A stretch of DNA of 15,638 nt from UBA5336 sp039198685 (GCA_039198685.1 JBCCTK010000076.1:1-15638), one strand, 5' to 3'. Positions 7,733-14,648 are shown, counted from the first letter of the stretch. A program made the numbers and translations. Notes: a model not told the origin generated them from the sequence alone.

Positions 7733-7972
7733 TCAAGCCAAACGCGAAATCTCATCGCGCAAACGGGTGTCCTTATCGACGGCGAGCCGCTCCAGCGTGG
7801 ATACGCGCTGTTTCAGACCAGCCACCTCCGCACGGAGCTTTTCAATTTCGACATCGTCTGTAGCATTCAGCTTCGCTTCGGACTTCATCTTGAAATAATT
7901 GTTCAAAACCCCGGCACCAACTGCAATCAATACAATCAGGACCACCATGGTGAACGGACTATAGATATCCAT
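7733..7972 (-). CDS. Small membrane/coiled-coil protein, PspB-like layout (first of pair)
   Basis: This 79-residue protein has one membrane helix (about 7-26, MVVLIVLIAVGAGVL) and a charged coiled-coil-like tail with Leu/Val at heptad-like spacing (IEKLRAEVAGLKQRVSTLE). It ends in LRDEISRLA. ATG 7972 has only a modest GAGGGG site about 11 bases upstream. It precedes its probable paralogue by 50 bp on the same strand, so the two likely form a small operon. The TTGCAC/TACATA promoter candidate upstream overlaps a palindrome. PspB-like envelope stress sensing is a guess from size, topology and the repeated [RK]-[IV]-xx-LE motif. It could equally be an unrelated small anchored protein. Confidence 0.6.
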   Translation of the reverse strand: MDIYSPFTMVVLIVLIAVGAGVLNNYFKMKSEAKLNATDDVEIEKLRAEVAGLKQRVSTLERLAVDKDTRLRDEISRLA

Positions 7973-7996
7973 GAATACGTCTTACCCCTCTTATAT

Positions 7997-8040
7997 CATA
8001 TCGTTTATCAATATGTAATGGGACAGCGCGCCTTGTGCAA
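7997..8040 (-). promoter_or_regulatory. Candidate promoter with palindromic operator for the small membrane pair
   Basis: On the - strand, TTGCAC (8040-8035) and TACATA (8017-8012) are separated by exactly 17 bases, giving a sigma70-like promoter. The -10 overlaps a 19-bp palindrome (7997-8015) with perfect 5-bp outer arms, CATAT and ATATG. The -35 sits inside a smaller palindrome, CCTTG-TG-CAAGG (8031-8042). Dyads placed over both hexamers suggest repression by a dimeric regulator; the regulator is unknown. Confidence 0.4.
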
Positions 8041-8064
8041 GGGAAAATCGTCGAAATCTTGAGA

Positions 8065-8811
8065 TCAAGCCCTGGGGTCATCCCACTCTTTGGCGATGCC
8101 ATAGCCGCCCCGCCGGGTCAGCCAGAACATTCCGATCAGGTCAAATATTCCGGCGCCGAGGCGACCCAAAAAACCGTACTTGGATTGGCCATGCCAACGC
8201 GCTCGGTCATTTACGGGCTCTTCGCGCACATCCCAGCCGGCCCGTTTGACCAGTGCCGGAAGGAAACGGTGCATCGAAGCAAAGTAAGGCAGATCTCGGA
8301 AAGCGTGCGTACGGATAAGCTTCCAGCCACACCCCGTATCGGTTGCATCGTCCTTAAGCACAAACCGGCGCACGCCATTGGCCACCCGCGACTGCACCCA
8401 TTTGAAACCGCTATCATTGCGGGACTTCCGGCGCCCCGCGATGATGCCGAGTTTTCCTGGTGCGCCGGGCACAATGATCTCGTCCCACAGCCTGCGCGTG
8501 TCATTCACATCGTTTTGGCCATCGCCATCAAGCAATTGTGTCCAGGTTCCCCTGATCGCCTGCAAACCGGTATAGAGGGCAGCGGATTTTCCCCGCCGCT
8601 CCACATGGGTAAAGAGGTGGAGTGTATCCGGCCAGCGTTCGATCGCTTCAGCCAGTTCACCGGCCGTGTTGTCTTCAGAAGCATCGTTCACCGCCACCAC
8701 TTCAAAAGCGAGACCGTCCAACACGGCATGCACTTCCTGGAGCAGCGGAATGACGTTCCCGGATTCATTATAAAACGGGATCAGGACGGAAAGATCAGGC
8801 GTTTTGGTCAA
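8065..8811 (-). CDS. Family 2 glycosyltransferase (dolichol-phosphate-mannosyltransferase-like)
   Basis: The product is 248 residues with a GT-A fold. It begins LSVLIPFYNESGNV and has a nucleotide-binding VNDASEDNT (about 41-49), the DxD metal site in LLDGDGQND and RGKSAALYTG. The C-terminal RARWHGQSKYGF is typical of the DPM1/ArnC-like branch that moves sugars onto polyprenyl phosphate. It lacks the two clear C-terminal membrane helices of ArnC/GtrB types, having only a hydrophobic stretch (LGAGIFDLIGMFWL). The start must be TTG 8811: an in-frame TGA lies four codons upstream, and no ATG precedes the conserved domain. No ribosome binding site is visible. The stop of the deaminase gene is 14 bases upstream, so translation is probably coupled. 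The donor and acceptor cannot be told from the sequence. Confidence 0.88.
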   Translation of the reverse strand: MTKTPDLSVLIPFYNESGNVIPLLQEVHAVLDGLAFEVVAVNDASEDNTAGELAEAIERWPDTLHLFTHVERRGKSAALYTGLQAIRGTWTQLLDGDGQNDVNDTRRLWDEIIVPGAPGKLGIIAGRRKSRNDSGFKWVQSRVANGVRRFVLKDDATDTGCGWKLIRTHAFRDLPYFASMHRFLPALVKRAGWDVREEPVNDRARWHGQSKYGFLGRLGAGIFDLIGMFWLTRRGGYGIAKEWDDPRA

Positions 8812-8825
8812 GGCGGGATGTCATC

Positions 8826-9287
8826 TTAATCGGCTGGCCCTGCGCTCTTGGCATGATCGAAGAAGCCGCGATAGAGGCGCATGGCCTTTGCCTGTTTCAG
8901 GCCCAGCTCCACGCGAACACCCTGCCCTGACAGTCTGTCATTCCCCCCCGCACCCTGGGGATGCTCATCGGCGAGCGCCACAACCACGCGCGCAACCCCC
9001 GCCTCGATCAAGCGTTCGCTACACGATGGCGCCCCGGTTGAACGCTCCCGACAAGGCTCCAGCGTGACATAGGCAGTGCCATTCCCAGCCCTGTTCCCGA
9101 TACCCTGCAACGCTATCTCTTCCGCATGGGGGCGACCGCCATCGCCAGTGCGCGCAGCAGCGATTACATGGCCGTCCCGGTCGCAGATAATGCATCCGAC
9201 GCTGGGATTGGCGCCCGTGCGCCCATACCCTGCCTCTGCCAGACGGAAGGCTTCGCCCATGCGGCGTCTATCGGCGCGGCGGCTCAC
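8826..9287 (-). CDS. RibD-like deaminase, stand-alone deaminase domain
   Basis: This 153-residue protein matches only the N-terminal deaminase half of RibD, which deaminates the pyrimidine intermediate in riboflavin synthesis. Seen are PNPSVGCII (27-35), the zinc/proton-shuttle motif PHAEE (53-57), and Cys ligands in TLEPCRERSTGAPSC (C79 and C89). RibD usually has C-x8-C; here it is C-x9-C. The protein ends right after the linker (YRGFFDHAKS) where the reductase domain would begin, so it is a natural short form or a truncated gene. Start GTG 9287 overlaps the gpmA stop as GTGA, implying coupling. An ATG at codon 10 is an alternative. Without a reductase, or a separate RibB/A/H/E set nearby, a role in riboflavin is uncertain; it may act on another pyrimidine. 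Confidence 0.8.
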   Translation of the reverse strand: MSRRADRRRMGEAFRLAEAGYGRTGANPSVGCIICDRDGHVIAAARTGDGGRPHAEEIALQGIGNRAGNGTAYVTLEPCRERSTGAPSCSERLIEAGVARVVVALADEHPQGAGGNDRLSGQGVRVELGLKQAKAMRLYRGFFDHAKSAGPAD

Positions 9288-9997
9288 GGCAGGTCGGGCA
9301 GGTCCTTGGCCCGGCTGGCATCCAGATACTTTGCGGCAACCGGCTTAAGCGCACCATCGAGTTCGATCAGCAACGGATTTCCAGTGGGGATCTCCACGTT
9401 CGTGATTGTCCCTTCGGGCACCTGGAACAAATGTTTCACCAGGGCACGCAGTGAATTCCCATGGGCCGCAATGATCGTATGGGTGCCTGCCGACAATACC
9501 GGAGCGATCTCTGTTTCCCAATAGGGCAAAACGCGCTCCAGGGTCAGCTTCAGGCTCTCGGCCGCGGGCACCTCAACGCCCTCATAACGCGGGTCGCTGG
9601 ACAGATCCCATGTGCTCCCGGCCTCCATCGTCGGTGGCGGGGTATCATAGCTGCGCCGCCAGATGTGGACTTGATCATCGCCGTGCCTATCGCGGGTTTC
9701 CTGCTTGTCCAGCCCCGTCAGCCCGCCATAGTGGCGCTCATTCAGGCGCCAGTGTTTCTCCACGGGCAGCCAGGCGCGATCCATGCCGGCGAGTGTCAGC
9801 CACAATGTACGAATGGCGCGTGTCTGGACGCTGCTGAACGCCTGGCGGAAATCAATGCCCTCCGCTTTCAGCAGTTCGCCGGCCTGGCGCGCTTCGGCTT
9901 CGCCTTTCTCGGTCAGGTCAGCGTCCCACCAGCCAGTAAAACGGTTTTCCAAATTCCATTGGCTCTGGCCATGGCGGATCAGGGCAAGGCTTGGCAT
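9284..9997 (-). CDS. gpmA: 2,3-bisphosphoglycerate-dependent phosphoglycerate mutase
   Basis: GpmA interconverts 3- and 2-phosphoglycerate in glycolysis and gluconeogenesis through a phosphohistidine. The 237-residue product contains the LIRHGQSQWN phosphohistidine motif (H9), NRFTGWWDADLTEKG, the acid/base and substrate segment NERHYGGLTG (E87) and AAHGNSLRAL (H179). Length fits the dPGM family (about 230-250). ATG 9997 is preceded by GAGGAAA about nine bases upstream. It is second in the - strand run after the AGE-like gene (58-bp gap). Its stop overlaps the GTG of the RibD-like deaminase. Confidence 0.96.
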   Translation of the reverse strand: MPSLALIRHGQSQWNLENRFTGWWDADLTEKGEAEARQAGELLKAEGIDFRQAFSSVQTRAIRTLWLTLAGMDRAWLPVEKHWRLNERHYGGLTGLDKQETRDRHGDDQVHIWRRSYDTPPPTMEAGSTWDLSSDPRYEGVEVPAAESLKLTLERVLPYWETEIAPVLSAGTHTIIAAHGNSLRALVKHLFQVPEGTITNVEIPTGNPLLIELDGALKPVAAKYLDASRAKDLPDLP

Positions 9998-10055
9998 GGG
10001 CAGATTTCCTCAAGTCTGGACAGTTGCAGTGAGTTCCACCGCTTTTGAGCAAGAA

Positions 10056-10622
10056 TCAAGCCTCAGCCAGGGGGAGTAATGGCTCTAAAGCTGCAGAGAT
10101 CGGCCCTGCCATGGACGCGGGTATACTCGAACCAGCAAGCAAGCCCGCCTCAGTGTATCCAATGATCCATCCGCCTTCCGGCGTCAGGAACTCATCCATC
10201 AGCGTATCAAATGCCCGGCTTGCCGCCCGGCTGGTCAGGACCGCATCTTCCCCAACCGCAGAAGAAAGTGTCACCAGCCGCAGACGCAGGTCATCACAGG
10301 CCGATTTCAGACTTCGTGCCGGCGGCAGAGCAAAGTCTGCTGTCGGAACGGTCTCAATTGCCCTTGCCGCCTGCTCGCCCAAGGCCTTTGCAAGCTCAAT
10401 ATCGAATCCAACAGTCGGCGCCAGCGCGAAAAACTGGATGATCGCCTTCTGGGCACCTTGATCACCATGTTGGGCATCCTCAGGTGGTCGGTGGTTTAAA
10501 TCCAATGCCGACACGACCCCCCCATCCCGCAGGAACCCAACCTCAGCCCACAGCGGCAGAGCCCGTTGGCCCAACCAATGCTGCGCCTCTCTTGCCCGCC
10601 GCTGCAAAGCCTTTAAGGACAT
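10056..10622 (-). CDS. Half-length AGE/mannose-isomerase-family-like protein
   Basis: The 188-residue product has an N-terminus (REAQHWLGQRALPLWAEVGF, then DGGVVSALDLNHRP) that reads like the opening of N-acylglucosamine 2-epimerase / phosphomannose isomerase (AGE) proteins. Its C-terminus (MDEFLTPEGGWI, then SSIPAS) reads like their end. AGE enzymes are about 350-420 residues with an (alpha/alpha)6 barrel. Here roughly the middle half is absent, including the region expected to carry catalytic His residues. The usual RxRVQAR-type Arg cluster is replaced by GDQGAQKA. It is therefore probably not a working epimerase. The gene is intact, with ATG 10622 and an AGG site eight bases upstream. It heads the run leading to gpmA. 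Assignment is from motif memory only and could be wrong; a lineage-specific hypothetical protein is the alternative. Confidence 0.55.
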   Translation of the reverse strand: MSLKALQRRAREAQHWLGQRALPLWAEVGFLRDGGVVSALDLNHRPPEDAQHGDQGAQKAIIQFFALAPTVGFDIELAKALGEQAARAIETVPTADFALPPARSLKSACDDLRLRLVTLSSAVGEDAVLTSRAASRAFDTLMDEFLTPEGGWIIGYTEAGLLAGSSIPASMAGPISAALEPLLPLAEA

Positions 10623-10683
10623 GTTCGATGCCTGCCTTTCCTAGTCTCAAGGTTCGGGCCTAATTGACGTCGGAAGTCTTTGC

Positions 10684-10704
10684 CAGCCTGGATTAAGCAG
10701 GCTG
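10684..10704. repeat. Perfect 7-bp inverted repeat before the membrane-anchored unknown gene
   Basis: CAGCCTG (10684-10690) and CAGGCTG (10698-10704) are exact reverse complements across a 7-base spacer (GATTAAG). It lies in the 95-bp gap between two divergent genes and ends ten bases before the start-side AGGGGAG region. It could be an operator for either gene or a 5'-leader hairpin. No U-tract follows, so it is not a terminator. Confidence 0.4.
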
Positions 10705-10717
10705 ACCAGGGGAGCCC

Positions 10718-11320
10718 ATGGGCGATAAGATTTTCTTTCCTCTCATCGTTCTGTTTGCCGCAGGATTGGTGGCGCTGGCGCTGTCGCCACAATTGAATGC
10801 GCTGCCCAGCGGTCCTGTCAGTGTCGGAGACTTAAATTACAATGAGGTGGAGGTGTCTGGCCTGGAGCTAAACCGGATGAAAGCGGGCGGCGACGCCCAA
10901 CTCGTCCTCCAGAGGGATGGCCCGAACCAAACGGCCTTGGAAATTGTGACCACCGCTGGCCTTTTGTCTAGCGATCCACGCCTGGGTCCACACTTCGAGC
11001 TGGCTGCTGATATTGAAGTCCAGTTTTCGGGATTTGAAATCGAGGTCGCCGTGACAGCCAAGCCGGGCGAAGTGAGCGGCGCGTTGCAGATGCAAGTCAA
11101 TTACTCGACAGGACGAGAGGGAGAATCGGGCTGGCAGATTTTTGACTTGCAACCGGGCTGGGAAACCTTTCGATTCACCTATCCCGTGCCCGTGAAGTCG
11201 GGCGAGAACGCCTTGGACTATATCGCCATCCGTCCCGTGACGCCTGACAAGTCACGCTCGATTCTCATCGACAGGATCGAATTTACCCGTGGACAGCGAT
11301 GGGCGGTCCAGGAAGGCTGA
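10718..11320 (+). CDS. Membrane-anchored protein of unknown function
   Basis: I do not recognise this 200-residue protein. It has an uncleaved N-terminal membrane helix (about 5-25, FFPLIVLFAAGLVALAL) followed by an exported, beta-rich domain with alternating hydrophobic strands (for example FELAADIEVQFSGFEIEVAV). That pattern is reminiscent of a jelly-roll or carbohydrate-binding-module-like fold, ending ILIDRIEFTRG. This is a fold guess, not a family call. ATG 10718 has a strong AGGGGAG site three bases upstream. Its TGA overlaps the ATG of the RNA methyltransferase gene by one base, so the two are co-translated. The pairing of a periplasmic protein with an RNA methyltransferase gives no obvious functional clue. 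Confidence 0.75.
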   Translation: MGDKIFFPLIVLFAAGLVALALSPQLNALPSGPVSVGDLNYNEVEVSGLELNRMKAGGDAQLVLQRDGPNQTALEIVTTAGLLSSDPRLGPHFELAADIEVQFSGFEIEVAVTAKPGEVSGALQMQVNYSTGREGESGWQIFDLQPGWETFRFTYPVPVKSGENALDYIAIRPVTPDKSRSILIDRIEFTRGQRWAVQEG

Positions 11321-12114
11321 TGGTCCCGATCGCCATCGAAGACCCGACCGATCCCCGGATTGCCGCCTACAGCGCCATAAAAGAACGGGATCTGACGGGC
11401 CGCGGCGACCGTTTCATCGTCGAGGGAAAGATCACGCTCGACATTCTGGTGCAACGGTCGCGATTTAAAATCGAGAGCCTTTTTATCGCAGACCATCGCC
11501 TTAGCGCAGTCGCTGACATCCTTCGCGGTGTGCCCGGCGATGTCCCCATCTACACCGCTTCCCGAGACCTGTTCGATGCGATCGCGGGCTTTCCAGTACA
11601 TCGCGGTGTCCTGGCTTGTGCCCGCAAAGGACAGCCGCTGGCACTCGAAAGCCTGGCGAGACAGGATCGAGTCGTATTGGGCATCGGCCTATCCAACCAT
11701 GACAATGTGGGCGCCTTGTTTCGCAATGCGGCTGGCCTGGGGGTGAAGGGGATTGTCCTGGATCGCGAAAGTTGCGATCCGCTGTATAGGAAGGCCATCC
11801 GGGTCTCAGCTGGCACGGCACTCTGGCTGCCCTATTTCCATGGCCAAACCGGCGAAGCGCTTATCAACGCACTCAAGCGGCAAGACCACACACTCTGGGC
11901 GCTTACACCTGATAAAATGGCAACACCTATTTGGGACAAGGCCGTCCCAGAAACGCTTTCGCTGGTGGTCGGCGCGGAGGGGCCAGGTCTTGGCGACGAC
12001 ATTATCGCTGCATGTGAGCCCGTCAGTATTCCCATGGCTTCGGGCGTCGATAGCCTGAACGTGGCAACAGCCGCTGCGATCGCGATGGCCGTCGTCGACG
12101 CTGATCGCACATGA
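11320..12114 (+). CDS. TrmH/SpoU-family RNA 2'-O-methyltransferase
   Basis: The protein transfers a methyl group from SAM to a ribose 2'-OH in tRNA or rRNA. The 264-residue product has an N-terminal RNA-binding, L30e-like part (about 15-105, including RFIVEGKITLDILV). The SPOUT knot domain follows with its three motifs: NHDNVGALFRNA (126-137), LVVGAEGPGL (215-224) and IPMASGVDSLNVATA (237-251). The preferred start is ATG 11320, which overlaps the upstream TGA and has AGGAAGG just before it. A GTG/ATG-type start at 11299 would extend it by seven residues inside the neighbour. The target nucleotide cannot be told from sequence; length and layout fit a generic TrmH/RlmB-like enzyme. Confidence 0.92.
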   Translation: MVPIAIEDPTDPRIAAYSAIKERDLTGRGDRFIVEGKITLDILVQRSRFKIESLFIADHRLSAVADILRGVPGDVPIYTASRDLFDAIAGFPVHRGVLACARKGQPLALESLARQDRVVLGIGLSNHDNVGALFRNAAGLGVKGIVLDRESCDPLYRKAIRVSAGTALWLPYFHGQTGEALINALKRQDHTLWALTPDKMATPIWDKAVPETLSLVVGAEGPGLGDDIIAACEPVSIPMASGVDSLNVATAAAIAMAVVDADRT

Positions 12115-12153
12115 GATGGAAAAGCCATGGGTGACACGAAAGTGAGCGGGGTG

Positions 12154-12182
12154 GTTGAGGCGGGCGAATCTCTCACCATATC
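12154..12182 (+). promoter_or_regulatory. Candidate heat-shock (RpoH) promoter for dnaK
   Basis: GTTGAG (12154-12159) and CCATAT (12176-12181) are separated by 16 bases. This resembles the alphaproteobacterial sigma32 pattern CTTGA-N14-17-CCATNT. It lies about 135-160 bp before the dnaK start, the usual setting for a heat-shock promoter. The match is imperfect at the first -35 base. No CIRCE (HrcA) element is seen. A 13-bp palindrome, ATGGCG-C-CGCCAT (12233-12245), sits between it and dnaK and may be regulatory. Confidence 0.35.
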
Positions 12183-12315
12183 GCTGACCGAAGCCCGGTA
12201 GATGTCTGCATGGGCCTGAAACATTGTTCCCTATGGCGCCGCCATCATCCGGTGCTGCATCTGCAGGCCAGGCAATAAGGTGTCGGCGGCGGCCGATAAG
12301 AAAGAGGATAGTATT

Positions 12316-14229
12316 ATGGGAAAGATCATTGGTATCGACCTCGGGACCACGAATTCCTGTGTTGCCGTCATGGAAGGCGGCGACCCAAAAGTGATCGAGA
12401 ATTCCGAAGGCGCACGCACGACACCGTCTGTGGTTGCCTTCACAGAAGGCAGTGAGCGCCTGATCGGCATGCCAGCGCGCCGCCAGGCCGTCACCAATCC
12501 GGATTTCACCTTCTACGCCATCAAGCGATTGATCGGACGTACTTTCGATGACCCGACCGTCAAAAAAGATATCGAAGTCACCCCATTCGATATTGTAAAC
12601 GGGCCGAACGGGGCTGCATGGGTGAAGGGCCGCGACAAGGATTACGCGCCCCAGGAAATCTCCGCCTTCATCCTCACCAAGATGAAAGAAACCGCTGAGG
12701 CCTATCTCGGCGAGCCGGTGACCGAAGCGATCATCACCGTGCCGGCTTACTTCTCCGACAGCCAGCGTCAGGCGACCAAGGATGCGGGCAAGATTGCCGG
12801 CCTTGAAGTGCGCCGCATTATCAACGAGCCAACTGCCGCCGCCCTGGCCTATGGCATGGACAAGGCGGGCGACGGAAAGACCATCGCAGTCTACGACCTG
12901 GGCGGAGGTACGTTTGACGTATCGATCCTGGAAATTGGCGATGGCGTATTTGAAGTGCTTTCAACCAATGGCGATACCTTCCTCGGTGGTGAAGACTTTG
13001 ACCTTCGGATTGTCGACTACCTCGCCGAGGAATTCAAAAAAGACCAGGGCATCGACCTCAAGACAGACAAGCTGGCACTCCAGCGTTTGAAGGAAGAAGC
13101 TGAGAAAGCGAAGAAAGAATTGTCGTCGGCCAGTTCGTACGAAGTGAACCTGCCCTTCATCACAGCCGACGCGTCCGGACCGAAGCACCTCAACATTAAG
13201 CTCTCTCGCGCCAAGTTTGAGAGCCTGGTCGAAGATCTGGTCAAACGCACCATCGAACCCTGCCGCAAGGCACTGTCGGATGCAGGCAAGACCGCCAGCC
13301 AGATTGATGAAGTGGTGCTGGTGGGCGGCATGACGCGGATGCCTGCCGTGCAAGCCGCCGTGAAAGACTTTTTCGGTAAAGACCCCCATAAGGGCGTGAA
13401 CCCGGACGAAGTGGTCGCCATCGGCGCGGCCATCCAGGGCGGCGTGCTCCAGGGCGATGTCAAAGACGTGGTCTTGCTGGATGTGACCCCGCTCTCGCTG
13501 GGTATTGAGACACTGGGTGGCGTTTTCACCCGCTTGATTGACCGCAACACGACGATTCCTACGGAAAAGTCCCAGACCTTCTCAACGGCAGAAGACAACC
13601 AGGCCGCGGTAACGATCGCCGTGTTCCAGGGCGAGCGGGAAATGGCCCAGGACAACAAGTTGCTCGGCCGGTTCAATCTGGAAGGCATCGCGCCTGCGCC
13701 GCGCGGCATGCCTCAAATCGAGGTCAGCTTCGACATTGACGCCAACGGTATTGTCAACGTCCAGGCCAAGGATAAGGCCACCGGCAAAGAGCAGCGCATC
13801 ACGATCCAAGCCGATGGCGGACTGTCGGAAGACGACATCAAGAACATGATGGCCGATGCTGAAGCCAACGCGGAAACCGACAAGCAGCGCCGCGAGTTGG
13901 TTGACGCCAAAAACAATGCTGAGGCCCTGGCCCACCAGACCGAGAAACAACTCGATGAGCATGGTGACAAGGTCTCTGCTGAGGTGAAGTCCGAGATCGA
14001 AGCCGCCGTCAAAGAACTCAAGACTGCGGCCGAGGGCGAGGATGCCGAAGCAATCGGCGAAAAGCACCAGGCCCTTATGGCTGCGGCCATGAAACTCGGT
14101 GAGGCGATCTACGCCCAGCAGCAGGAAGAAGCCGCCCATGCCGACGCCGCTTCCGATGCCGAGGGCGACGCAGATGTGGTTGATGCTGAATTTGAGGAAG
14201 TCGACGGCGACGAGAAAAAGTCCGCCTAA
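12316..14229 (+). CDS. dnaK: Molecular chaperone DnaK (Hsp70)
   Basis: DnaK is an ATP-dependent cytosolic chaperone that works with DnaJ and GrpE. The 637-residue product is full length for Alphaproteobacteria. The ATPase domain shows GIDLGTTNSCVA (6-17), NEPTAAALAYG, VYDLGGGTFDVS (192-203, with the autophosphorylatable Thr at 199) and VLVGGMTRMPAV. The interdomain linker is DVVLLD (384-389). The substrate-binding domain begins PLSLGIETLGG. A helical lid leads to an acidic tail (DVVDAEFEEVDGDEKKSA). The start at 12316 (MGKIIGID) is set by conservation and a GAGGA site about eight bases upstream; the in-frame ATG at 12280 is not conserved. A terminator follows and no dnaJ is adjacent, unlike the usual dnaK-dnaJ order. 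Confidence 0.98.
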   Translation: MGKIIGIDLGTTNSCVAVMEGGDPKVIENSEGARTTPSVVAFTEGSERLIGMPARRQAVTNPDFTFYAIKRLIGRTFDDPTVKKDIEVTPFDIVNGPNGAAWVKGRDKDYAPQEISAFILTKMKETAEAYLGEPVTEAIITVPAYFSDSQRQATKDAGKIAGLEVRRIINEPTAAALAYGMDKAGDGKTIAVYDLGGGTFDVSILEIGDGVFEVLSTNGDTFLGGEDFDLRIVDYLAEEFKKDQGIDLKTDKLALQRLKEEAEKAKKELSSASSYEVNLPFITADASGPKHLNIKLSRAKFESLVEDLVKRTIEPCRKALSDAGKTASQIDEVVLVGGMTRMPAVQAAVKDFFGKDPHKGVNPDEVVAIGAAIQGGVLQGDVKDVVLLDVTPLSLGIETLGGVFTRLIDRNTTIPTEKSQTFSTAEDNQAAVTIAVFQGEREMAQDNKLLGRFNLEGIAPAPRGMPQIEVSFDIDANGIVNVQAKDKATGKEQRITIQADGGLSEDDIKNMMADAEANAETDKQRRELVDAKNNAEALAHQTEKQLDEHGDKVSAEVKSEIEAAVKELKTAAEGEDAEAIGEKHQALMAAAMKLGEAIYAQQQEEAAHADAASDAEGDADVVDAEFEEVDGDEKKSA

Positions 14230-14254
14230 AGCATCCAGTAAACTCCAGAAACGC

Positions 14255-14291
14255 AAATGCCCGCAGGCTCAGGTCTGCGGGCATTTTCTCA
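14255..14291 (+). terminator. Rho-independent terminator after dnaK
   Basis: AAATGCCCGCAG (14255-14266) pairs perfectly with CTGCGGGCATTT (14275-14286) across an 8-base loop, giving a 12-bp stem. TTTTCTC follows. It is placed 25 bp after the dnaK stop. The flanking A-run makes it potentially bidirectional. Confidence 0.9.
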
Positions 14292-14375
14292 TTGCGCTTC
14301 CAAGACGAACACGGGCACAGCTGAATCAGTTGAACCGTTAGGCCCATATGACCCTTTGTGATAGGGCGTAATTCC

Positions 14376-14648
14376 ATGAGTGATGCTGTCGGCCCGGGTG
14401 ATCTGGTTTTGTGTGTAAACGCGTCCCCAAACCATGTGACAGGCCTGCCCGTGCCGCTGGTGGCCGGCGAGACTTATATTGTCGCTGCTGTGCTGGACTT
14501 TGCATGCCCATGTGGGCGGTCCGATGCGTTGCTGGACATCGGCGTGGATTTCGCCTGGTGCCAGTCGCGCTTCCGCATCCTGCCCAAGCCAAAAGCCCGC
14601 GCAAAGATACGCCGGATAGAGGTCCCCAATGGTGTTGAAACGGTCTAA
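14376..14648 (+). CDS. Small protein of unknown function
   Basis: This 90-residue soluble protein starts GPGDLVLCVNASPNHVTG, continues with a GETYIVAAVLDF strand segment and ends in a basic tail (RFRILPKPKARAKIRRIEV). The short beta-strand pattern around GDLVLCV and GETYIV resembles small SH3-like hypothetical proteins found in alphaproteobacterial and phage genomes; I cannot name a family with confidence. Three Cys residues (CPC at about 49-51 and another in DFAWCQ) could bind metal, but no classical finger is formed. The start ATG 14376 has TAGGGCG about nine bases upstream. A GTG at 14358 would add six residues. It stands alone between the dnaK terminator and the serine hydrolase. Confidence 0.6.
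   Translation: MSDAVGPGDLVLCVNASPNHVTGLPVPLVAGETYIVAAVLDFACPCGRSDALLDIGVDFAWCQSRFRILPKPKARAKIRRIEVPNGVETV

Noticed and set aside
8035..8829. 264-codon open frame on the + strand opposite the glycosyltransferase
   Set aside because: It is a mirror of the GT2 coding frame. The product matches no family, whereas the - strand protein has full GT-A motifs.
12127..12201. 24-codon ORF (starting MGDTKVSG) between the methyltransferase and dnaK
   Set aside because: It overlaps the candidate RpoH promoter, has a weak ribosome binding site and no recognisable similarity; probably chance.
12115..12315. CIRCE/HrcA operator before dnaK
   Set aside because: There is no TTAGCACTC-N9-GAGTGCTAA-like repeat.
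13582..14256. Long open frames on the - strand opposite dnaK
   Set aside because: These are typical antisense shadows of a highly codon-biased gene. The Leu/Gly-rich translation has no recognisable domain.
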